In this document: positions 26,409 through 35,165 of the stretch, piece after piece
How positions within the stretch are numbered: position 1 is the first letter of the stretch
How the letters are laid out: every line of letters starts with the position of its first letter
Assembly: GCF_029051645.1 (NCBI RefSeq)
Contig: NZ_JAACFS010000034.1
Span: 1-64,000 of the forward strand
DNA from: Bradyrhizobium sp. CSA112
GTDB lineage: Bacteria; Pseudomonadota; Alphaproteobacteria; Rhizobiales; Xanthobacteraceae
Reading direction: 5' to 3'
DNA length: 64,000 nt
Made by a program: the position numbers and the translations under genes
Notes under the pieces: generated by a model
Databases searched by the model: none
Told to the model about the DNA's origin: nothing
What the model saw: the letters and a program-made list of their open reading frames with translations, nothing else

Positions 26409-26742
26409 GCGACGCCAACGGACCGGTTGGGCCAAAGGAGGCGTGCGCGCCCACGCCGACGCTTTTATTTCCCCCTCGGCAGCCGCACTTCGTCCGACGT
26501 GCACGGCTTTTGATTATGCTTGGATACTGACACCTGAGAGAGGCGGCGTCACGCCCAATCTGCCAGTTCGCTTCGACTGCGTCCTTTTGCGCTGGCTGTA
26601 ACGACTTCTTGCAATGCAAGAAGTCCGTGTCGCGAAATTTGGGCGGCCAGTTTTGCGTCCAGACACCAATCGAAGGTTGCGATACCGTTCGCTGGAACTT
26701 GCAGGGATCGCGCAACAGAACATGAGCGCGGCGCGCGGCTGG
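26409..26742. other. 334-base upstream region of the peptide-ABC operon
   Basis: No convincing gene is seen here. The region must hold the operon promoter. Its most striking feature is a 23-base inverted repeat at 26603-26625. A weak extended reading frame runs upstream of the first permease but lacks a ribosome site and conserved sequence. Confidence 0.5.
26603..26625. promoter_or_regulatory. 23-base near-perfect palindrome upstream of peptide-ABC operon
   Basis: The arms gacttcttgca and tgcaagaagtc are perfect 11-base inverted repeats around one base. The one-base centre argues for a protein-binding site rather than a hairpin. It lies about 200 bases upstream of the first permease gene and 118 bases beyond the end of the methyltransferase-fold gene. 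Confidence 0.55.
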
Positions 26743-27537
26743 TTATCTGTCAGCGGCGAAATACATGGCGCCGAGGTCGCGACCGCGCAATCTGCCTCGC
26801 CGGATCGACCATCGCTCGAGGCTGTTTTGCATCACCTCGGCAAGCGCCGGACGTGCGTTCAACTGTTTTTCCGGCACGCATGCTATGATCGCATTTCGAT
26901 CCTGGACGCCTTGCTCGTCGATGATCCAAGTTCCCAGCCGGTCGCCGGCAAGCCGAGCGGCGATGCGATCGGGTATCGGGTCGATGTCGTTCGCGACCAA
27001 CACGTTCATGATGATGCGGCCGCCCGGCGCCAACCGGGCGCGGATGGCGTCGCACGTCTCGACGTCGAATTCATCATCAAAGCGAAAATCCGGCCCGCCG
27101 ACATCGATGGCAATCCCGTCGTAAAGGAGATCGTCATCGAGAACGAATTTCCGGAAGTCGGACACCATCAGCGGCAATCCATCCGGCAGTCCAAAATATC
27201 TCTGAGCGATCACGAAGCTGATCGGATTGTTGTCGACGATCGTCAGCTCCTTTCCGAGACGCGCCAGCCTGGTGGCGAGATTTCCGCCGCCGCATCCCAG
27301 GACGAGAACGTTCGTCGCGCGATCCAGGAGTTCGTCCATGAGCCTGACATAGCTGAAGACGCTCTCGCCGTCGGGCGTTGCCTGGCTCTGCCTGATGCCT
27401 TCCTCGAAATAGATCCGCGTTCCATCCGTGGAGCATTCGACAATTTCGATTGCGCCATTCCTGCCCTGATAACGCCCCAGCAACCGCACCTGACAGCACC
27501 ATGCATCAAATAGGATGTATGAGACATCGCTTATCAT
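26743..27537 (-). CDS. Spermidine-synthase-fold (SAM-dependent methyltransferase-like) protein
   Basis: This 264-residue protein has a Rossmann methyltransferase core: VLVLGCGGGNLATRLARLG (about residues 79-97) for SAM binding, then TIVDNNP, then DGIAIDVGGPDF. The N-terminal beta segment, GAIEIVECSTDGTRIYFEEG followed by QSQATPDGESVFSYVRLMDE, matches the layout of spermidine synthase relatives. The catalytic aspartate may be in AIDVG. No partner decarboxylase is nearby, so true polyamine synthesis is uncertain. It is divergent from the small HTH gene at 27672. Confidence 0.75.
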   Translation of the reverse strand: MISDVSYILFDAWCCQVRLLGRYQGRNGAIEIVECSTDGTRIYFEEGIRQSQATPDGESVFSYVRLMDELLDRATNVLVLGCGGGNLATRLARLGKELTIVDNNPISFVIAQRYFGLPDGLPLMVSDFRKFVLDDDLLYDGIAIDVGGPDFRFDDEFDVETCDAIRARLAPGGRIIMNVLVANDIDPIPDRIAARLAGDRLGTWIIDEQGVQDRNAIIACVPEKQLNARPALAEVMQNSLERWSIRRGRLRGRDLGAMYFAADR

Positions 27538-27633
27538 GTCATGAATCGGATGCCAATCGTGGTGAGACCGCGTGCGATCTCCTGCTTGATATACTGAACC
27601 TCTAAGTTGATGCTTGAGACAGTAATTCAGATA

Positions 27634-27647
27634 GGATAAATATATCC
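27634..27647. promoter_or_regulatory. Short inverted repeat before the first HTH gene
   Basis: The sequence ggata-aata-tatcc lies 25 bases upstream of the ATG of the HTH gene at 27672, in an AT-rich segment. It is a plausible autoregulatory operator for that protein. Confidence 0.4.
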
Positions 27648-27671
27648 GCTTCCGAACCGGGAGAACTTCCC

Positions 27672-28010
27672 ATGATTACCGCCAATCAACTCAGGGCCGC
27701 GCGCGCGCTTCTGAGCATCGATCAGCGGCAAATGGCCGAGCTGGCTGATCTCTCGGTGCCGACCATCCAGCGCATGGAAGCCAGCGACGGTGTGATCCGC
27801 GCCAACGTCGACTCCCTGATGAAACTGGTTTCCGCGCTCGAGAGCGCCGGGATCGAGCTGATCAACCCGGGTGCCGCGAGCGCGACAGGTGGGCGAGGCG
27901 TGCGCCTTCGCGAACATGTCACAAGTCCCAAGACAAATCCCAAGACAAGTCTCAAGACAAAGAGCAAGACCATCCGTCAACCGAAGAGGGTGCTGGAGCG
28001 GGTTAGATAG
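27672..28010 (+). CDS. Small XRE-family HTH regulator with repetitive lysine-rich tail
   Basis: This 112-residue protein has an XRE helix-turn-helix in the first 60 residues (QLRAARALLSIDQRQMAELA, then LSVPTIQRMEASDG). The variable, basic C-terminus is TSPKTNPKTSLKTKSKT. The HTH part is closely similar to the gene at 35165-35464 on the other side of the hydrogenase-like cluster. It converges on the hyfI-like gene with a 6-base gap. A ribosome site, gggag, precedes the ATG. Confidence 0.88.
   Translation: MITANQLRAARALLSIDQRQMAELADLSVPTIQRMEASDGVIRANVDSLMKLVSALESAGIELINPGAASATGGRGVRLREHVTSPKTNPKTSLKTKSKTIRQPKRVLERVR
27921..27968. repeat. Four tandem 12-base repeats inside the HTH gene
   Basis: The units acaagtcccaag, acaaatcccaag, acaagtctcaag and acaaagagcaag follow each other without gaps. 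They keep the reading frame and encode the K-T-x-x tetrapeptide repeats in the tail of the HTH protein. Confidence 0.85.
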
Positions 28011-28016
28011 CGATCC

Positions 28017-28550
28017 TCACGACGTAACGGCGCCCGTATCAGCGCGTTCGAGCAGCGCCAGCAATCCTTGCAGCATGGCCGTGGGGGCAGGCGGACAGCC
28101 GGGAATGTGCAGGTCGACCGGGATGACCTCGCAGACGCCGCCGACGACCGCATAGCTGCCGGCAAAACATCCTCCGTTCCGCGCGCAATCGCCGACCGCG
28201 ACGACCCATTTCGGATTCGGCGTCGCGTGATAGGTGCGTTCGAGCGCCTCACGCATGTTTTTCGTCACCGGTCCTGTCACCATCAGGACGTCGGCATGAC
28301 GCGGCGAGGCGACGAACCGCAGGCCGAACCGCTCGACGTCGTAATAGGCGTTGTTGAGCGCGTGAATTTCCAGCTCGCATCCGTTGCAGGATCCAGCATC
28401 GACCTCGCGGATCGACAGGCTCCGGCCGAGCCGTCGCCGCCCGGCCTGTCCGAGCGCGGTTGCAAGCTCCGCGACTGCAGCGTCATCGGGCGATGGCGCG
28501 CGCTCGGTGAGCGGCTGGCGAAATACGCTTTCGAAGAGCAGCTTGCGCAC
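28017..28550 (-). CDS. hyfI: Hydrogenase-4-like small subunit (HyfI/NuoB type)
   Basis: This 177-residue peripheral subunit is homologous to NuoB and HyfI. All four 4Fe-4S (N2) ligands are present: SCNGCE, GDCARNGGC and PGCPP. It would pass electrons to the large-subunit active site. The start is GTG 28550, 12 bases after the large-subunit stop, with ggaagtgac upstream. It is the last gene of the complex operon. Confidence 0.9.
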   Translation of the reverse strand: MRKLLFESVFRQPLTERAPSPDDAAVAELATALGQAGRRRLGRSLSIREVDAGSCNGCELEIHALNNAYYDVERFGLRFVASPRHADVLMVTGPVTKNMREALERTYHATPNPKWVVAVGDCARNGGCFAGSYAVVGGVCEVIPVDLHIPGCPPAPTAMLQGLLALLERADTGAVTS

Positions 28551-28562
28551 CTTGTCACTTCC

Positions 28563-30074
28563 TTAGAGATCGTGGCCCGAATAGGAGCAGTTGAACGACT
28601 TGTTGCAGAGCGGAAAGTCGGCGACGATGTTGTTCTCGATCACAGCTTCCAGTAGCGGCCATTGAAACCAGGACGGATCGCGCATATGGCATCGTTCGAT
28701 CAGGCCATTGCGCAGGCGCAGCCAGACCAGAACGTCGCCGCGGAATCCCTCCACGATCGCCATGCCCTCGCGCACCTCCCCGCCAAGCGGGACGTCCTTG
28801 CATATCGGCCCCTCGGGAAGCCGGCTCAGGATCTGGTCGATCAGCGACATGCTTTGTTCGACTTCACGTATCCTGATCCAGACGCGCGCGTTGACGTCGC
28901 CCTCGCTGAGGACAGGCACGTCGAACCGCAAAGCGTCGTACGGCGGATAGGCCAGCGTCCGGCGCGCGTCGAACGAGCGGCCCGAAGCGCGGCCGACATA
29001 GCCGCCGGCGGCATATTGCTGGGCGAGCGGCGGCTTGAGCGTTCCGGTATCGACGGTACGATCCTGTAGCGACGCGGTGTTGTCATAGAGTTCGACAAGC
29101 GCAGGAAAGCGCAGGCGAATATTTTCCAGCGTGGCCTGGATGGTTTCCGCCCCGCCACTGCCGATGTCGCGGCTGACACCGCCGGGCACGATGATGTCGC
29201 GCATCAGGCGATGGCCGAAGGCTGCGCCGGCGGCGCGCAGTACGCTCTCGCGCAACACGCCGCAATGCGCGTGCATCAATGTAAAGGAGGCATCGTTACA
29301 GATCGCCCCGAAGTCGCCGAGATGGTTGGCGAGCCGCTCGAGTTCTGCCAGCAGCGCGCGCAGGAACACGGCGCGGTCAGGCACGACGAGGTCGAGGGCT
29401 GCTTCCGCCGCGCGCGAGAACGCGTAGGCGTAGGCAACAGTGCTGTCGCCCGACGTGCGGCCGGCGAGTTGAACACCGCGCGCGAGGCTGGCGCCGGTCA
29501 TCAGTCCGTCGATTCCCTTGTGGACATAGCCGAGCCGTTGCTCCAGCCGGACCACGGTTTCGCCGCTCGCGGTAAAGCGGAAATGTCCGGGCTCGATGAT
29601 ACCGGCATGCACCGGGCCGACCGCAATCTGGTGCAGGCCGTCGCCTTCCGCGGCGAGGAATCGGTACGGCGTCGCCTGCGGCAACGCGTCGATGCGATCG
29701 CCCAATGGAAAGCGCACGCCCCAGCGGTTGTGATCGAGCCAGGGGCGGGCGTCGGGCGAGCCCTGAGCGAACAATCCAAACAGGTCGTTGACGGTCCGTT
29801 CCAGCCGCAGCGCCGGCGGATGATGCTTGCCGACGGAAGGAAACGTGCGGTCGGGGCAATCCAGGCTGACGACCGCGATCTCTGCGCTCGGTCCATCCAT
29901 GATCGCCATGTGAACCGCTGCGGGCTCGCCCCACAGGCCGAGCAGGCTCCAGCGTCCATGTGCCAGCTCGCTCGCGGCAAATGTCCAGACGGATGCATCG
30001 ACCACGACGCGTGGCCACGGGCCGTGTTGCCCGACCTTGCGGCCCTCCAGCGTCAGATCGATCAGCGACGGCAT
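28563..30074 (-). CDS. hyfG: Hydrogenase-4-like large subunit (HyfG/NuoCD type) lacking NiFe ligands
   Basis: This 503-residue protein has a NuoC-like N-terminus fused to a NuoD/hydrogenase-large-subunit domain that begins near GYVHKGIDGLMTG. The site where NiFe hydrogenases carry C-x-x-C reads GRTSGDSTVAYAYA (about residue 206). The C-terminal DPCxxC is replaced by RDPSWFQWPLLEA. It therefore cannot bind the usual NiFe centre, as in energy-converting hydrogenase-related (Ehr) complexes. Its substrate is unknown. Confidence 0.88.
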   Translation of the reverse strand: MPSLIDLTLEGRKVGQHGPWPRVVVDASVWTFAASELAHGRWSLLGLWGEPAAVHMAIMDGPSAEIAVVSLDCPDRTFPSVGKHHPPALRLERTVNDLFGLFAQGSPDARPWLDHNRWGVRFPLGDRIDALPQATPYRFLAAEGDGLHQIAVGPVHAGIIEPGHFRFTASGETVVRLEQRLGYVHKGIDGLMTGASLARGVQLAGRTSGDSTVAYAYAFSRAAEAALDLVVPDRAVFLRALLAELERLANHLGDFGAICNDASFTLMHAHCGVLRESVLRAAGAAFGHRLMRDIIVPGGVSRDIGSGGAETIQATLENIRLRFPALVELYDNTASLQDRTVDTGTLKPPLAQQYAAGGYVGRASGRSFDARRTLAYPPYDALRFDVPVLSEGDVNARVWIRIREVEQSMSLIDQILSRLPEGPICKDVPLGGEVREGMAIVEGFRGDVLVWLRLRNGLIERCHMRDPSWFQWPLLEAVIENNIVADFPLCNKSFNCSYSGHDL

Positions 30075-30086
30075 GTCAATTCGTTC

Positions 30087-31538
30087 CTATCCAAGGAGCT
30101 GGGCCACGTGCTGGAACCAGACCACCAGCGGGGCGGGAAGATAGATCCCTGCGCCCAATACCAGTGCGAGATGCGCAAACATCGGAATGTACGAAGCGTC
30201 GGCCGGGGCCGTACTGCCGCGCGGCTCGCCGAAGGCGACGCTGGTCAGGCGCAACGTCAAGGCGCCGAAGGCCAGTAGCAGGCCGAATACCAGCACGATC
30301 GCGAGCAACGGCTGCCGTGCAAAGGTCGAGCTCACGACCAGGAACTCGCTCATGAAGATCCCGAGCGGCGGCAGCCCGGCGATTGCGACGACGCCTACCA
30401 CCAGTCCCCAGCCGAGCGCCGGATGTGTCACGGTCAGGCCGCGGATCCGCGAAATCCGCTGGGTGCCCTTGATCTGCGAAATATGCCCGACGGCGTAGAA
30501 GATTGCCGACTTGGTCAGGCTATGCATCACCATGTGCAGCAGCCCGGCGAAATTGGCGAGCGGCCCGCCCATGCCGAACGCGAACACGATGATGCCCATG
30601 TGTTCGATCGAGGAGTAGGCGAATAGGCGTTTGATGTCGCGCCGCCGGTACAGCATGAACGCCGCGAAGATCAGCGAGACCAGGCCCATCGTCACCATCA
30701 GCGGGCCGGGCGCGATCGAGGCCGGGTTGGCGGCGAGCAGTATCTTGAAGCGCAGCAGCGCGTAGAGCGCGACGTTCAGCAAGAGGCCCGACAACACTGC
30801 CGATATCGGCGTCGGACCTTCGGCGTGTGCGTCAGGCAACCAGGCGTGCAGCGGCGCGAGGCCGACCTTGGTGCCGTAGCCGAGAAACAGGAATACGAAC
30901 GCGACGTTGAGCAGGGCCGCGTCGAAGTTCGCAGCGCGCTCGACCAGCAGGGTCCAGACCATGCCGTCCTGGCCTTCGCCCATCACCGGGCGAGCCGCCA
31001 TGTAGACCAGGATCGTGCCGAACAAAGCGAGCGCAATTCCGACGCTGCCCAGGATGAAATACTTCCAGGCGGCTTCGAGCGCCGCATGGGTACGATAGAT
31101 GCCGACCATCAGCACCGTCGTCAGCGTCGCGAGTTCGACCGCCACCCACATCAGGCCGATATTGTTCGACACGAACGCGAGATTCATGCCGAACATCATG
31201 ATCTGGTACATGGCGTGGTAGAAGCGCAGGTAAACCGGCGTCAGCCGGCCGGTTTCGAGCTCGTGCGCGATATAGCTGGCGCTGAAGATGCTGGTGGTGA
31301 ATCCCACGAAGGTATTGAGCACGATGAAGACGATGTTCAGATCGTCGATCAACACGTACGGTCCGGGCGAGGGACGTTCGACCATGAACAGGGAGAGCGC
31401 AGACAGGAATGTCGCCAGACTGGCAACGACGTTCAGCCGTGCCGTCAGGCGGTAGCCGGGCATGGCGGCCAGTAGCGCCGCCGAAGAGATCGGGATCAGC
31501 AAGACGGCCGTGACGGGGTCGAAGAACGGAACGGTCAT
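30087..31538 (-). CDS. hyfF: Hydrogenase-4-like membrane subunit F (antiporter-type, NuoN/NuoM-like)
   Basis: This 483-residue membrane protein of the Mrp-antiporter-like family has about 14 predicted segments. Conserved features are WVAVELATLTTVLMVG with the membrane glutamate, KVGLAPLHAWLPDAHAEGPT in the broken helix, and KRLFAYSSIEHMGII. It is a likely proton- or cation-translocating subunit. Its start overlaps the end of the HyfE-like gene (ATGA). Confidence 0.92.
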   Translation of the reverse strand: MTVPFFDPVTAVLLIPISSAALLAAMPGYRLTARLNVVASLATFLSALSLFMVERPSPGPYVLIDDLNIVFIVLNTFVGFTTSIFSASYIAHELETGRLTPVYLRFYHAMYQIMMFGMNLAFVSNNIGLMWVAVELATLTTVLMVGIYRTHAALEAAWKYFILGSVGIALALFGTILVYMAARPVMGEGQDGMVWTLLVERAANFDAALLNVAFVFLFLGYGTKVGLAPLHAWLPDAHAEGPTPISAVLSGLLLNVALYALLRFKILLAANPASIAPGPLMVTMGLVSLIFAAFMLYRRRDIKRLFAYSSIEHMGIIVFAFGMGGPLANFAGLLHMVMHSLTKSAIFYAVGHISQIKGTQRISRIRGLTVTHPALGWGLVVGVVAIAGLPPLGIFMSEFLVVSSTFARQPLLAIVLVFGLLLAFGALTLRLTSVAFGEPRGSTAPADASYIPMFAHLALVLGAGIYLPAPLVVWFQHVAQLLG

Positions 31539-32203
31539 CGGCGTTCGCCCCGGAAGTCGTCGAGCGCGGAGACATCCACCGAATCGAAGCGCTCGCGAAT
31601 TCGGAACAGGAAGATGCCGATCACGATGAACGCGATCAGGATCGAGAAGGCGACGCTGATCTCGACGACCAGCGGCATGCCCTTGGCGCCGGTCGCCGCC
31701 AGCACCAGTCCGTTTTCAAGCGACATGAATCCGACAACCTGGCTGACCGCATTGCGGCGCGTCACCATGACGAGAAGTCCGAGCAGCACGACCGACAGCG
31801 CAAAGGCGAGATCTTCGCGCGCCAGCGGGTCGGCGTCGCTCGTCACCCGCAGCATCAGGACGAGCGAGAGGGCGACCAGCCCCATTCCGGCCAGCATGGT
31901 CGGGCCGATTCCGACGGCCGATTCGATGTCGCGGTGAATCCCGAGCTGCTTGACGATCCGGTGCAGCGCCACCGGAATGACGATCGCCTTGAACACCAGG
32001 GCGATGACTGCGGTGACGTAGAGATGGGGCGCATCCTGGATGAAGGCCTGCCAGGCGACCGAGAGCGATAGCACGAGGGCGTGAAGCGCGAATACGTTGA
32101 GCAGCGAATAGAGACGGTCCTGATACAGCATCATCAGGCTGATCAGCACCAATCCGCCGGCCAGCGTATGCGAAATGTCGAAGGCGAGGCTGTGCATCTG
32201 CAT
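31535..32203 (-). CDS. hyfE: Hydrogenase-4-like membrane subunit E
   Basis: This 222-residue protein is almost wholly hydrophobic, with about six or seven membrane segments and family stretches VSQVVGFMSLENGLVLAATG and ISVAFSILIAFIVIGIFLF. Its N-terminal half adds three segments beyond a NuoK-like core. It is translationally linked on both sides. Confidence 0.9.
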   Translation of the reverse strand: MQMHSLAFDISHTLAGGLVLISLMMLYQDRLYSLLNVFALHALVLSLSVAWQAFIQDAPHLYVTAVIALVFKAIVIPVALHRIVKQLGIHRDIESAVGIGPTMLAGMGLVALSLVLMLRVTSDADPLAREDLAFALSVVLLGLLVMVTRRNAVSQVVGFMSLENGLVLAATGAKGMPLVVEISVAFSILIAFIVIGIFLFRIRERFDSVDVSALDDFRGERR

Positions 32204-33159
32204 CAGAAACTCCTCGAGACGAACAGCAGCAGGGTGCCGAGCAAGCCCAGCATGAAGGCCGCACCGAGGAATTGCGGAACGCGAAACACCCGCATCTTCG
32301 CCGTGGCGGTCTCAAACAGCGCGAGCAGGAAGCCGGCCAGCGCGAGCTTGACGATGTAGGCGCCGGCGCCGATCGCGTAGGACAAGGCGCCGCTGCCATA
32401 GAGCGCGATCTGCCAGGGGAAAAACACGCAGGCGATCAGCGAGACGTAGAGCAGCAGCTTGAGGAAGGCGCCGAGTTCGATCATCGCGAGATGGCGTCCG
32501 GAATATTCCAGGATCATCGCCTCGTGCACCATGGTGAGTTCGAGGTGCGTCGCGGGATTGTCGACCGGGATCCGCGCGTTCTCCGCGATTGCGACCATGA
32601 ACAGCGCAACCAGCGCCATTCCGAGCGATACCCGCAAGCCCACATAGGACGACGCCAGGAGGTGCGAGACGGTCGAGAGTTGCGTCGAGCCGGCGACCAG
32701 CGCCAGGCAGAATACGATCAGCAGCATCGCAGGCTCGGCAAGCGCCGCAATCATCACCTCGCGGCTGGAGCCGATGCCGCCGAAACTGGTGCCGACGTCC
32801 ATCCCCGCGAGCGCGAGGAAGAAGCGCGCGCTTCCGAGCAGCGCGACGATGGCAATCAGATCGGCGGTCCAGTTGAACAGCAGCCCTATTGCGAAGGTCG
32901 GCACCAAGGCGGCGGCGACCCAGATCGCCGCGAAGGTGATGTAGGGCGTGACGCGGAACAGCCATGATGCGTTGTCGGCCAGCACCACTTCCTTGCGCAG
33001 CAGCCGCAGCAGATCGCGATAGGGCTGAAAGACGGAGGCGCCCTGGCGGCGCACCAGCCGGGCCTTGATCTTGCGCACATAACCGGTCAACAGCGGCGCG
33101 AGCAGCAGCACCAGCAGCATCTGCACGCCTTGCACGATGATGTCCGAGATCACGACCAT
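32203..33159 (-). CDS. hyfC: Hydrogenase-4-like membrane subunit C (NuoH type)
   Basis: This 318-residue protein is homologous to NuoH/HycD, the membrane anchor for the peripheral arm. Seen features are RKIKARLVRRQGASVFQPYR near the N-terminus and the loop NARIPVDNPATHLELTMVHE that contacts the quinone-side subunits. The MVVISD start at 33159 is chosen because it overlaps the HyfB end by 10 bases and matches the family; longer upstream reading is a shadow. Confidence 0.92.
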   Translation of the reverse strand: MVVISDIIVQGVQMLLVLLLAPLLTGYVRKIKARLVRRQGASVFQPYRDLLRLLRKEVVLADNASWLFRVTPYITFAAIWVAAALVPTFAIGLLFNWTADLIAIVALLGSARFFLALAGMDVGTSFGGIGSSREVMIAALAEPAMLLIVFCLALVAGSTQLSTVSHLLASSYVGLRVSLGMALVALFMVAIAENARIPVDNPATHLELTMVHEAMILEYSGRHLAMIELGAFLKLLLYVSLIACVFFPWQIALYGSGALSYAIGAGAYIVKLALAGFLLALFETATAKMRVFRVPQFLGAAFMLGLLGTLLLFVSRSF

Positions 33160-35165
33160 ATCGCGAGCACCAGCAGCAGCGTGACGAGGGTGGCAAAGAC
33201 CAGGCTGAGATATCGCCGGATGGTCAGGAACTGCAGGCGATTGAGTCGTGTGGACGAAAAGCCGACAACGTCTGCGATCGGCGCATAGATTCCGTTCCAG
33301 ACCAGGTCGTGCAATTCGATTCTGAGCCGCGCCGGCCGAAGGTCTCCCGGCGGCGGCATCGTGACGTGATCGCGGGCGTGGAACACCAGCGTGCCGAATA
33401 CGCGGCGGATCGGCTGCGCAAAGCTGACGGCCGAATATTGCGCGGCGGGTGTCGCGTCGGAGAAACCGCATCCCCAGGCCGGACCCCGTCGCAGCGCGCG
33501 CGAGGCGAAGCGATGAATGACATACACGGCAAGCGACGCGGCCGCCGTGATGAACACCATCACCAGCAATCCATTGTAGGAGCTGCGGCTCTCCGCAATC
33601 GGCACGATCGAAAGCCAGGGTTGACCCGTCTGGACCGGCATCCGGCTGCCGAGAATCTGGGTCGCGACCGGCGCCAGCCCGTCGATCGCCAGTCCCGGCA
33701 GGATTCCGGCCAGCAGGCAGAGCGCTGCGAGAATGAACATGGCCGCGAGCGAGAAGCGATCGACTTCACCAGCGGTTCCCGCCGCCGTCCCGCGCGGTCG
33801 CCCGAGAAACGTCACGCCGTAGGTCTTGACGAAGCAGGCTGCAGCCAGCGCGGCGGCGAGAGCGAGCATCGCGCCGACCGCGGGCACCATGATCTTCAGC
33901 GCCCATTGCGGCAGCTCCGGACTCTGCAGCACGGCCTGGAAGATTAGCCACTCCGATACGAAGCCGTTGAACGGCGGCAGCGCCGAAATCGCGACGCAGC
34001 CGACGAGAACGGCGAAACTCGTGAACGGCATGCGGTGAATGAGGCCGCCGAGCTTGTCCATGTCGCGCTCGCCGGTCGCGGTCAGCACGGCGCCGGCGCC
34101 GAAGAACAGCAGGCTCTTGAAGAAGGAATGGTTGAGCGCGTGAAACAGGGCGGCCGTGAAGGCGAGCGCGGCAGCCGCCTTCAGTCCATTCGCCTGGAAT
34201 GCCATGGCAAGGCCGAGGCTGACGAAGACGATGCCGATATTTTCGATGGTGCTGTAGGCCAAGAGGCGCTTCAGGTCCTTCTCCATCATGGCGTAAAGGA
34301 TGCCCATGACGGCGGTGATGCTGCCGAGGAAGAGCACGACTACGCTTGCCGGCCAGCTCGGCTCTCCCAGCAAATCGAACATGACGCGAATGAAGCCGTA
34401 GATTGCGACCTTGGTCATGACGCCGCTCATCAGCGCGGACACGTGGCTCGGCGCTGCGGGATGGGCGAGCGGCAGCCAGACATGCAACGGCACGAGGCCC
34501 GCCTTGGAACCGGCGCCGAGCAGCATCAGGATCAGTACCAGCGTCGCCGCATAGGGCGTGTGCTGCGCGGCGCGAATGGCCGCAAATCCGTAGTCTCCCG
34601 CCGGCCCTGCGAGCAGGCCGAAGGCGAGCAGCAGCGCGAGCGTGCCGAAGCTTGCCATTACGAGATAGACGTAGCCGGCCCTGGCGTTGCCCGGCTCGCG
34701 ATGATGCGCCATGACAAGCGCCCACGACGCCAGCGACATGAACTCCCAGCACAGCAGGTAGGAGAAGGCGTCGTCGGCCAGCACCACCAGGTTCATGCCG
34801 GCGAGAAAGGCAGGGAAGAAGGGAAGCACGCGGTGCGGCGCGGGGTCATGATGGCCGTAGCCGAGGCCATAGAGACTTGCCGATGCTCCACCCAGATTGA
34901 TGACGACGAGGAAGAACGAGGCCAATGCATCCAGGCGGAAGTGCGCGCCAAGCCATGGCAATCCGACCGGCAGGGTAAGGGTAGTGGCGTCAGCTGCGCC
35001 GCTGAGCAGGAAGCGCAACGTGCCGGTTAATGCAATCAATGATACGGCCAGTGTCGCGCCGTAGATGACGGGCGTGGCGATCTTCGATCGGCTCAGAACG
35101 ATCGCCAGCGCGGCCAGTCCAAGCAACCCGGCGACACAGACCATTTGCAGAGCGACGGCCGACAT
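33150..35165 (-). CDS. hyfB: Hydrogenase-4-like membrane subunit B (NuoL type)
   Basis: This 671-residue antiporter-like membrane subunit has conserved CWEFMSLASWALVMAHH, KAGLVPLHVWLPLAHPAAPS, KRLLAYSTIENIGIVFV and HALNHSFFKSLLFFGAG. It has a C-terminal extension typical of HyfB. It is the first subunit gene, overlapping by one base the upstream HTH gene (35165-35464), so the HTH gene and the six subunits form one transcription unit. Confidence 0.93.
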   Translation of the reverse strand: MSAVALQMVCVAGLLGLAALAIVLSRSKIATPVIYGATLAVSLIALTGTLRFLLSGAADATTLTLPVGLPWLGAHFRLDALASFFLVVINLGGASASLYGLGYGHHDPAPHRVLPFFPAFLAGMNLVVLADDAFSYLLCWEFMSLASWALVMAHHREPGNARAGYVYLVMASFGTLALLLAFGLLAGPAGDYGFAAIRAAQHTPYAATLVLILMLLGAGSKAGLVPLHVWLPLAHPAAPSHVSALMSGVMTKVAIYGFIRVMFDLLGEPSWPASVVVLFLGSITAVMGILYAMMEKDLKRLLAYSTIENIGIVFVSLGLAMAFQANGLKAAAALAFTAALFHALNHSFFKSLLFFGAGAVLTATGERDMDKLGGLIHRMPFTSFAVLVGCVAISALPPFNGFVSEWLIFQAVLQSPELPQWALKIMVPAVGAMLALAAALAAACFVKTYGVTFLGRPRGTAAGTAGEVDRFSLAAMFILAALCLLAGILPGLAIDGLAPVATQILGSRMPVQTGQPWLSIVPIAESRSSYNGLLVMVFITAAASLAVYVIHRFASRALRRGPAWGCGFSDATPAAQYSAVSFAQPIRRVFGTLVFHARDHVTMPPPGDLRPARLRIELHDLVWNGIYAPIADVVGFSSTRLNRLQFLTIRRYLSLVFATLVTLLLVLAIWS

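Noticed and set aside
27921..27968. CRISPR-like short repeats
   Set aside because: The 12-base units are directly adjacent without spacers and lie in frame within a coding sequence.
28017..35165. A functional group 4 NiFe hydrogenase or formate hydrogenlyase
   Set aside because: The large subunit lacks both cysteine pairs that bind nickel and iron, and no maturation or formate dehydrogenase genes are present.
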